This document shows positions 1 through 5,696 of a DNA stretch of 10,642 nt, one piece after another. The DNA is taken from positions 1-10,642 of the forward strand of contig PWND01000326.1 of NCBI GenBank assembly GCA_003557965.1, given 5' to 3'. Each line of letters starts with the position of its first letter. The first letter of the stretch is position 1. The notes under the pieces were generated by a model. The model was not told where the DNA came from. It did no database searches and saw only the letters and a program-made list of their open reading frames with translations. A program made the position numbers and the translations under genes. The stretch comes from Bacteroidales bacterium (GTDB lineage Bacteria > Bacteroidota > Bacteroidia > Bacteroidales > UBA7960).

Positions 1-1
1 G

Positions 2-1036
2 GGTTCAGACCTTATGCAAGCATACAGATTATATACACTTGCATTGAGCGGCGCACCCGAACTCGGCGCTATGAACAGGCTGAGACAATTGCCTAATTTA
101 AGTATTGCAGCGCAGTGGAGGCTTGCAGCTGCATATTATCTCGCCGGACAACCCGAAGCAGCAAGTAGTATAACAGATGGTATTTCAACTACAATTGCGC
201 CATATAACCAAACCGGATATACTTACGGTTCAAACTACAGGGATATGGCTATGATAATTGAAACTCTCACTTTGCTTAACAGGCAAAATGAAGCTGCGCC
301 ACTTGTAAAAAAATTGTCAAAAGAGATGGCAAAACCTTTCTCTTTTAGCACTCAAACAACAGCTTATGCATTAATGGCTATTTCGAAGTTTTACGGTGAT
401 AAAGACATTGACGATAAGCTAAAATTTAAATGGAAAGAAGAAGGCAGCACATATAACACAGTCAGCACAGAAGCATTCGTATGGCAACATGATTTAAGCT
501 TTGATGTCATTGGCGAAAAGCGGTCAGTAAACATTGAAAACCAAAGCAATAATGTAATATTCGGGCAAACAACTGTAAGAGGCATCCCAGCGGCAGGTTA
601 CGAGTCAGCATCTGAAAAAAATCTGTCAATGAGGGTTGCCTATAAAGACCTTAACGGAAACAATATAAATGTAGAAAACCTGAAGCAAGGCACTTCCTTT
701 ATTGCTGAAGTTACAGTAATAAACCCCGGTTTCAGGGGGAATTACTCTCAAATAGCACTTACACAGATTTTCCCTTCAGGGTGGGAAATTTCAAATGTAA
801 GGTTAGATGATGCTGCCGCAGCAGTTCAAAGCGACTATGCTGAATATCAAAATATTAGAGACGACAGGGTTTATACTTATTTTAACCTGCATGCAAATGA
901 GTCAAAAACCTTCAGAGTTATGCTAATAGCAACATATAGCGGCCGATACTACCTGCCTGCATTTCAGGCAGAAGCCATGTATGACCCCGAAATATATGCA
1001 CACAATGCTGGGAGGTGGGTTATTGTAAGTTATTAA
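2..1036 (+). CDS. Alpha-2-macroglobulin family protein, C-terminal part (5' end outside window)
   Basis: The reading frame is open from base 2, so the ATG at 14 is internal and about the last 344 residues of a much larger protein are present. Counting from that ATG, residues 1-145 look like the last helices of the alpha/alpha-toroid (thioester-like) domain, with helical stretches such as LYTLALSGAPELGAMNRLR and TAYALMAISKF. Residues about 165-340 are a beta-rich C-terminal domain of the bacterial MG10 type, with IFPSGWEI (252-259), IRDDRVYTYF (281-290), YSGRYYLPAF (308-317) and the ending GRWVIV. Family members are periplasmic or envelope-anchored protease traps thought to protect the cell from host or competitor proteases. 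Any CxEQ thioester motif would lie upstream of the window, so trap chemistry cannot be judged. The usual partner pbpC is not downstream here. Family assignment is firm; function is by family only. Confidence 0.88.
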   Translation, partial: GSDLMQAYRLYTLALSGAPELGAMNRLRQLPNLSIAAQWRLAAAYYLAGQPEAASSITDGISTTIAPYNQTGYTYGSNYRDMAMIIETLTLLNRQNEAAPLVKKLSKEMAKPFSFSTQTTAYALMAISKFYGDKDIDDKLKFKWKEEGSTYNTVSTEAFVWQHDLSFDVIGEKRSVNIENQSNNVIFGQTTVRGIPAAGYESASEKNLSMRVAYKDLNGNNINVENLKQGTSFIAEVTVINPGFRGNYSQIALTQIFPSGWEISNVRLDDAAAAVQSDYAEYQNIRDDRVYTYFNLHANESKTFRVMLIATYSGRYYLPAFQAEAMYDPEIYAHNAGRWVIVSY

Positions 1037-1102
1037 GCAGCATCAAACAACATGTTTTTTATAAATTAACAAATAAAACTGATAAGTTTTGTCTATCATT
1101 AC

Positions 1103-1110
1103 TATATTTG
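1103..1110 (+). promoter_or_regulatory. Candidate Bacteroidota -7 promoter element upstream of the NlpC/P60 gene
   Basis: TATATTTG matches the Bacteroidota -7 consensus TAnnTTTG exactly and lies 50 bases before the ATG at 1161. The -33 TTTG is not at the expected distance; the nearest TTTG (1088-1091) is only 11 bases away, which is too close. This is therefore a half-match in AT-rich DNA. Confidence 0.35.
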
Positions 1111-1160
1111 AAGCATTATAACTAATAATAATGAATTTCTGTTAAAACTTTATAATAATT

Positions 1161-1946
1161 ATGAACTACGGGATATGTTTAAATAGCATTGCTACTTTAA
1201 GGGAGGAGGCCTCGCATAAAAGTCAAATTGTTTCACAACTATTATTTGGTGATATTTTTGAGGTTTTAGAAAAGGATGAAGAATGGTTAAAGGTAAAAAT
1301 GCATTTTGACAAATATGAGGGGTGGGTTTCAGAAAACCAGGTTTCAATAATTAATGAGGAAGATTATAAGCAGTTAATCAGCAACCCTGTAATAATTAGT
1401 GGCGATATTATTCAGGTATTAACAGATATAACAAATGAAAGCAGCTTTCTAGTTTCAGCAGGTAGTACGATGTACGGGGTTGACCCTGAGAGGTTCAGCA
1501 TATTAGGCAATGATTATAAATATAGCGGCAACTTAAGTATAGTTGACAAAAGTGCTGCACAAGCAGTAAATAATGCATTATTGTTTTTGAATGCACCATA
1601 CTTGTGGGGAGGCAGGTCAGCTTTGGGAATTGACTGCAGTGCATTAGTGCAACTGGCTTATAAAATGACAGGCATTAATCTCCCGAGAGACTCTGCTGAG
1701 CAAGTTAACCTTGGGTTCCCGGTTCACTTAATAGACGAGGCACAAGCAGGAGACTTATGCTTTTTTGATGATTTTACCGAAAGTGAAGAAGAAAGTATTA
1801 TTACCCATGTTGGCATGCTGGTTGATAAAAACCATATTATACATGCACATGGAAAAGTAAAAGTTGATTTAATTGACCATAATGGTATTTTTTCTAAAGA
1901 ACTTAAAAAATATACTCACCGCCTTAGAATAATAAAGCGTGTATAA
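1161..1946 (+). CDS. NlpC/P60 (C40) cysteine peptidase with N-terminal SH3-like domains
   Basis: The 261-residue protein is a predicted peptidoglycan-peptide hydrolase of the gamma-D-glutamyl-diamino acid endopeptidase type. Residues 1-65 form a bacterial SH3 domain (TLREEASHKSQIVSQLLFGD, then EGWV at 53-56). A second SH3-like stretch spans about 75-125. The NlpC/P60 catalytic domain covers about 130-260. Cys159 in GIDCSALVQ is the nucleophile, His216 in THVGML is the base, and His228 in IIHAHG is the likely third residue. LWGG (148-151) and AGDLCFF (196-202) are further family motifs. There is no signal peptide or lipobox, and the first residues already belong to the SH3 fold. The enzyme is therefore probably cytoplasmic and acts in recycling of murein peptides, like YkfC-type enzymes, rather than on the intact wall. 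It ends 7 bases from the convergent dehydrogenase gene. Family is confident; the recycling role is inference. Confidence 0.9.
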   Translation: MNYGICLNSIATLREEASHKSQIVSQLLFGDIFEVLEKDEEWLKVKMHFDKYEGWVSENQVSIINEEDYKQLISNPVIISGDIIQVLTDITNESSFLVSAGSTMYGVDPERFSILGNDYKYSGNLSIVDKSAAQAVNNALLFLNAPYLWGGRSALGIDCSALVQLAYKMTGINLPRDSAEQVNLGFPVHLIDEAQAGDLCFFDDFTESEEESIITHVGMLVDKNHIIHAHGKVKVDLIDHNGIFSKELKKYTHRLRIIKRV

Positions 1947-1953
1947 TCAATAA

Positions 1954-2736
1954 TTATTTTTTGGGTGGAATTAAGTCGTTTTCTACCATAATGCCACCAT
2001 CAACAGGAATAATACTTCCTGTAATCCATGATGCTTTATCGGATAATAAATACTCTACGACAGATGCAATATCGCCGGGAGTACCCACCCTTCCAATCGG
2101 GTAGCGGCTTGCTGCATTCTTGAGCATGTTTAAATATGATTGTTCATCATCGAATATTTTATTATCAAGGTGAATGTGAGTCTTTACTAAGCCGGGATTT
2201 ACAGAGTTAACACGAATATTATATGGGCCAAGATCGCCTGCTAAAAACTTTGTAAACATATCAAGCCCTGCTTTCGAAACAGAATATGCCAAACTTGTTC
2301 CGGGCTTTAGCCCTGCTACAGATGAAATATTAACAATAGAAGCGCCATCAGCTTTTTTTAATAACGGCAAAAATGTTTTTGCCACAATATATGGCCCTGT
2401 TAAATTAACATCCAGAATATTAGTCCACTCCTCTACAGATATAGTTTCAATAGTGCCCTTATTTAAGATTGCTGCATTGTTTACAAGCCCATGAACAACT
2501 CCGTACTTATTTTTTACCTGCTCAAACAGGCTTTTAATATCATCTTCATTTGTTGTACTTCCAATATTGAAATCAACTTTACCTTCCAAGGCAGGAAACT
2601 GGTTTAAAGCCCTTTTTATTTTCTCCTCACTCCTGCTAAAAGAAACAACTTTATGTCCTTTTGAAACCAGTTGGCCGATAATTTCCAATCCAATTCCGGA
2701 ACTTCCTCCTGTAATCAAAAAAATCTTGTTTTGCAT
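1954..2736 (-). CDS. Short-chain dehydrogenase/reductase (SDR) family oxidoreductase
   Basis: The 260-residue protein is a classical SDR, a cytoplasmic Rossmann-fold NAD(P)(H)-dependent oxidoreductase. Visible motifs are the cofactor-binding TGGSSGIG (9-16), NNAA (86-89, the NAG position), Asn111 in NLTG, catalytic Ser139 in NISSVAG, and Tyr151 and Lys155 in YSVSK. PGLVKT (181-186) and the C-terminal ITGSIIPVDGG (238-248) are also typical. The length is normal for the classical type. Ser35 and Arg36 follow the second beta-strand with no acidic residue at its end, which slightly favours NADPH. The substrate cannot be read from the sequence; relatives are annotated as 3-oxoacyl-ACP reductase-like or glucose-1-dehydrogenase-like. 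It lies 63 bases downstream of the small exported protein on the same strand, and that gap holds no convincing promoter or terminator, so co-transcription is possible. Confidence 0.92.
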   Translation of the reverse strand: MQNKIFLITGGSSGIGLEIIGQLVSKGHKVVSFSRSEEKIKRALNQFPALEGKVDFNIGSTTNEDDIKSLFEQVKNKYGVVHGLVNNAAILNKGTIETISVEEWTNILDVNLTGPYIVAKTFLPLLKKADGASIVNISSVAGLKPGTSLAYSVSKAGLDMFTKFLAGDLGPYNIRVNSVNPGLVKTHIHLDNKIFDDEQSYLNMLKNAASRYPIGRVGTPGDIASVVEYLLSDKASWITGSIIPVDGGIMVENDLIPPKK

Positions 2737-2799
2737 AGTAATGGGTTTTTATAATGATACAATAAATTAAGTATTTTCATACAAAATATGTTGAGTTTT

Positions 2800-3384
2800 T
2801 TAACGGTTAAACAGCAAGCCAATTTGAAGTACCCGATTTTGATAATTATTATTATCACCAAAAAAGTAGCTAAACTGGCATGTAAATAAAAGCCTTTTCG
2901 TAAGTTTATAATCAATACTTACAAAAGGTACATACATAATAGTTCCGTAATTATATAAAAAAGAATCAATTAATTCATTATCATTTATATACTCAACATG
3001 TAAATTTTTGACACTACCTCTTCCAACGCCCATTGAAGCATTATACCTTATTTTCCCATGCTTTAAAGTAAAACCTAAAAATCCACCTCCGTGCCCGAGA
3101 TTAATATAAGACTCATCTGATTTTTCAGTTTCATAATTTGCACTTTGGCTACCGCCAAAAATCCCTGCTGCGAAATTCTGGCCAATATAAAACCGTAAAA
3201 TCCCCCCTATTCCACCTCCTCTTGTTTCGTAAATACCATGTGGGTTTTGCATTGTTAGCCAGGAAGGCTGTAAAATCAGCATGCCTCCACTGTAAATGTT
3301 TGTATTTTCCTGTTTCTCTGCACCAATGAGAGTAAACGGAATACAAAGCAGAAAAGCTAAAAGATATAACTTAATTTTCATCAT
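2800..3384 (-). CDS. Small exported protein, probable outer-membrane beta-barrel, function unknown
   Basis: I do not recognise a named family for this 194-residue protein. It begins with two Met codons (3384 and 3381) and a clear Sec signal peptide: Lys3 and Lys5, a hydrophobic core 6-20, and probable cleavage after LIGA (19-22). Cys14 lies inside the hydrophobic core, so it is not a lipoprotein. The mature part of about 172 residues is rich in Gly, Tyr and Phe, with alternating amphipathic segments (GGILRFYIG 60-68, GFLGFTLKHG 101-110, YVPFVSIDYK 151-160, LLFTCQFSYFFG 165-176, VLQIGLLF 185-192). This suits a small barrel of about eight strands, as in many Bacteroidota outer-membrane proteins. 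It ends in LLFNR rather than a terminal Phe. A predicted hairpin with a T-tract ends 6 bases before its start codon. Export is confident; the barrel topology is inference. Confidence 0.7.
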   Translation of the reverse strand: MMKIKLYLLAFLLCIPFTLIGAEKQENTNIYSGGMLILQPSWLTMQNPHGIYETRGGGIGGILRFYIGQNFAAGIFGGSQSANYETEKSDESYINLGHGGGFLGFTLKHGKIRYNASMGVGRGSVKNLHVEYINDNELIDSFLYNYGTIMYVPFVSIDYKLTKRLLFTCQFSYFFGDNNNYQNRVLQIGLLFNR

Positions 3385-3390
3385 CTAATT

Positions 3391-3426
3391 AAAAAAGCCA
3401 CAAAAAGTATTGAAAATTTCGTGGCT
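3391..3426 (-). terminator. Rho-independent terminator-like hairpin at the end of the receptor/lipoprotein operon
   Basis: Read on the minus strand, AGCCACGAAA and TTTTGTGGCT form a 10-bp stem with one G-T wobble, closing an 11-base loop, followed at once by a T-tract. It lies about 44 bases downstream of the stop of the second DUF5689-type gene, as expected for the terminator of that operon. The T-tract ends only 6 bases before the start codon of the next minus-strand gene, so the same hairpin is also in that gene's leader. A near-promoter sequence, TACTTTTTG at 3409-3401 (one base longer than the -7 consensus), overlaps the 3' arm and is an alternative reading. Confidence 0.65.
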
Positions 3427-3469
3427 ATTATAAAACCTTAAATATCAAAAAAAAGAAAGAGAGACAACA

Positions 3470-4801
3470 TTAATAACCATAGACCTTAACATTATCAACT
3501 CTAAACAGTGTATTTAAGCCATCAGTGTCGCTACCGGTATATTTAAAACCAATATGATAATTTTGCTCCTGATTATTAATTTCAACAACACCGGAACTAA
3601 CCCAAACATCCGGATTATTATTAGAAGATACAATATATGCGTCCGTTAACTCTGTCCATGTGGCGCTTTCAGGATTTTCTTCATTGAAGTTATAAGAAAT
3701 AAAAACTTCAAGTCCATCATGAGCAAAATTAACATGCGATGTTTCAAAAACTAATGCAGTAGTTTCATAATTTTGGGCATTAACCTGGGCAGATGTAAGC
3801 CAGGCAATATTTGTATCATCACCGGAGCCATAAGCACTAATTTGAGCATAGTTTCTTGCACCTGTAGTAGAAGTTATCCAATGTCGGCTTCCTTCAATCA
3901 AATATGATTTCCAATTATTAAAATCAATTGGCTGTCCAATATCACCATCATCAAAATTTTCAGCAAAAATCAACTCGCCTTCCACATCACCACATCGGGG
4001 CCCATCCATGTCAATTTCCTCATAAGTGCGAATATATAGTTGCCAGGTATCATAATCCTGCCAATCGGGGCTATACACTCCTGCAATAGCAACTAATGAA
4101 CCATTACCTGCCGGTGTAGGCCTTGCTGCAAAGTCAGCATAGCCACTTGTACGTACAATAATGCTGTTGCCAAAACAATCTTCAAGAGTTCTGTTAATAG
4201 TATTTAAGCCTTGGGCATCAGCAAAAGTTTTACCTACATCTGAAGCCGCAAACTGAACATTATCAAGTTTTACCAAATGAGCCTGATACTTCCCGCTCAG
4301 GATATCCTGAATTCCAACTTCAGCAGGTGGAAAATTAATGCCCTCTCTCAGTTTAACAATATTTTGAGTAGCATCTACATCATCCAGTTGCAACATACCA
4401 CTAAACTCTGACACAACGGTATTTTTCAGGTTTATCCTGATAGAATCACCCTGGCTAACTCCGGGCCTGCTAAAACGTACATTTATGGCTGCTGTTTCAT
4501 CCTGTACATACGCTTGCCTGTAAATATTTCCTGACTCTTGGCTCATTGTAACGACAGCATATATGTTATACTCATTTACGCCACTGGGGTTTAGTTCTGA
4601 ATTATTGAAAAAATCCTCGTCAAACCTAACTTCATGGCCATAATGATAATATATATTTCTTAAAGAATCCAAGGTAATAATACTATTTGGATCCAATGAC
4701 TTCATCGGAGGCTTATCAGTTTCTTTTTCACAAGCAGAAAACAGAACAACAAACATTAAAATAAAAAAGCTGTTGTGAAATATTTTATTTCTTAGGTTCA
4801 T
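3470..4801 (-). CDS. DUF5689-type surface lipoprotein with C-terminal choice-of-anchor J-like domain
   Basis: The 443-residue lipoprotein has an N-terminal signal (Lys and Arg, then hydrophobic 11-22) and lipobox FSAC with lipidated Cys24, followed by EKETD. Charged or acidic residues just after the Cys resemble the Bacteroidota surface-export signal. Residues about 40-270 match the preceding gene's product almost motif for motif: SGNIY (90-94), QDETAAINVRF (100-110), IRINLKNTVVS (121-131), LVKLDNVQFA (176-185), IIVRTSGYADFA (214-225) and GNGSLVAIA (232-240). This is the DUF5689-type module, which I recall as an OB-fold domain related to that of YhcR-like nucleases. Residues about 277-443 add a beta-sandwich module (FAENFDDG 279-286, AWLTSAQV 333-340, LFRVDNVKVYG 432-442) of the choice-of-anchor J type, probably for binding. 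The mature protein has only two further cysteines, 209 and 270. It is the last gene of the operon. Binding ligand unknown. Confidence 0.8.
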   Translation of the reverse strand: MNLRNKIFHNSFFILMFVVLFSACEKETDKPPMKSLDPNSIITLDSLRNIYYHYGHEVRFDEDFFNNSELNPSGVNEYNIYAVVTMSQESGNIYRQAYVQDETAAINVRFSRPGVSQGDSIRINLKNTVVSEFSGMLQLDDVDATQNIVKLREGINFPPAEVGIQDILSGKYQAHLVKLDNVQFAASDVGKTFADAQGLNTINRTLEDCFGNSIIVRTSGYADFAARPTPAGNGSLVAIAGVYSPDWQDYDTWQLYIRTYEEIDMDGPRCGDVEGELIFAENFDDGDIGQPIDFNNWKSYLIEGSRHWITSTTGARNYAQISAYGSGDDTNIAWLTSAQVNAQNYETTALVFETSHVNFAHDGLEVFISYNFNEENPESATWTELTDAYIVSSNNNPDVWVSSGVVEINNQEQNYHIGFKYTGSDTDGLNTLFRVDNVKVYGY

Positions 4802-4847
4802 AGTTATAATATTTAATAATCAATTTTTTATCTTTTATAAGAAATTT

Positions 4848-5639
4848 TTAATTACACCTGGCCCCATCAAGATTAACTTCTGATGAAGACCTAAGCAATA
4901 GCTGATAATCATCTCTGTATCTGGAAGCTATGGCAATCACCGAGCCATTGCCTTCCGGGATTTCATCATCAGCAAACACTGCAAAGCCGCTTGTTCTGAC
5001 AATTATTTCGTTGCCGTCACAATCCATAAGTATCCTGTTGTAGGCTGTAAACGGATCTTCTGAATCAGCATATGTTTCACCAACTTCATATGAAGCAAAT
5101 TGTACATCATTTAATTTTATCAGTTGCGACTGGAATGCATCTGAGCCTATAACCGGAATAGTAACTACCTCAGGCTCTACAACAGGTTTAGGGTCACCAT
5201 TGATTGTAACATCACACGCCCATGTTGCCAGTTTTTCAATATTATTATCAACATGTACTGAGTCAAGTTGAACTAAATTCTGATATTGGCTTACTGTTGT
5301 GTTTCTCAGGTTTATTCTAATATAATCACCCACGTATAAACCTCCGGGCGATCTAAGCCTTAGGTTAATCCCTCCGGTTTCATCCTGTGCAAAAGCAGCC
5401 ATATATATATTACCGGACTTATCATCCATTGTAACTGTAACAAAAACAGAATAGTCCTCTTCAAATCTTTTTGTTGCTCCATCATCAGTAAAAGCTCTAA
5501 GTTCACTAACTGTATGTATTTTATCAGGGTCAAAAGGTATTCCTTCGGTATCCGGCGGGTCAAAATCTTTATCAACACACGATGTTAAGCCTACTATTAA
5601 AGTAAACGCAACGGCTTTAAAAAATTTAAATGTTTTCAT
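4848..5639 (-). CDS. DUF5689-type surface lipoprotein (single-domain paralogue)
   Basis: The 263-residue lipoprotein has a short signal peptide and lipobox LTSC (18-21). Lipidated Cys21 is followed by VDKDFD, an acidic run resembling the surface-export signal of Bacteroidota lipoproteins. Residues about 40-262 form one DUF5689-type module with SGNIYMAAFAQDETGGINLR (75-94), YIRINLRNTTVS (106-117), LIKLNDVQFA (173-182), IIVRTSGFAVFA (212-223) and GNGSVIAIA (231-239). It is clearly paralogous to the product of the gene 46 bases downstream but lacks the C-terminal sandwich domain. Cys207 (DCDGN) and Cys262 (ARCN) align with Cys209 and Cys270 of the paralogue and could form a disulfide; Cys142 is unique to this copy, in an insertion around 138-165. 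The gene starts 57 bases after the receptor stop codon, so it is probably in the receptor operon. It likely acts as a surface-exposed binding partner of the receptor; the ligand is unknown. Confidence 0.8.
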   Translation of the reverse strand: MKTFKFFKAVAFTLIVGLTSCVDKDFDPPDTEGIPFDPDKIHTVSELRAFTDDGATKRFEEDYSVFVTVTMDDKSGNIYMAAFAQDETGGINLRLRSPGGLYVGDYIRINLRNTTVSQYQNLVQLDSVHVDNNIEKLATWACDVTINGDPKPVVEPEVVTIPVIGSDAFQSQLIKLNDVQFASYEVGETYADSEDPFTAYNRILMDCDGNEIIVRTSGFAVFADDEIPEGNGSVIAIASRYRDDYQLLLRSSSEVNLDGARCN

Positions 5640-5696
5640 AATATTGTAATTGTATGTTATGTTTTTCTTTTTTGTAATATATTCAATTGCTTATTG

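Noticed and set aside
1073..1092. Hairpin AAAACT-GATA-AGTTTT after the alpha-2-macroglobulin gene as a terminator
   Set aside because: The stem is almost all A-T and is not followed by a T-tract; in such AT-rich DNA a stem of this kind is expected by chance.
1949..1958. Perfect palindrome AATAATTATT between the convergent peptidase and dehydrogenase genes
   Set aside because: It is A/T only, has no loop for a hairpin, and is short enough to be chance; no regulatory role is supported.
2737..2799. Promoter for the dehydrogenase gene in the 63-base gap
   Set aside because: CAAAATAT on the plus strand nearly gives the reverse -7 element but the TA is displaced by one base, and no -33 partner is evident.
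3138..3346. Overlapping frames within the small exported protein gene
   Set aside because: The frame with a signal peptide and barrel-like pattern explains the region; the others lack any protein-like features.
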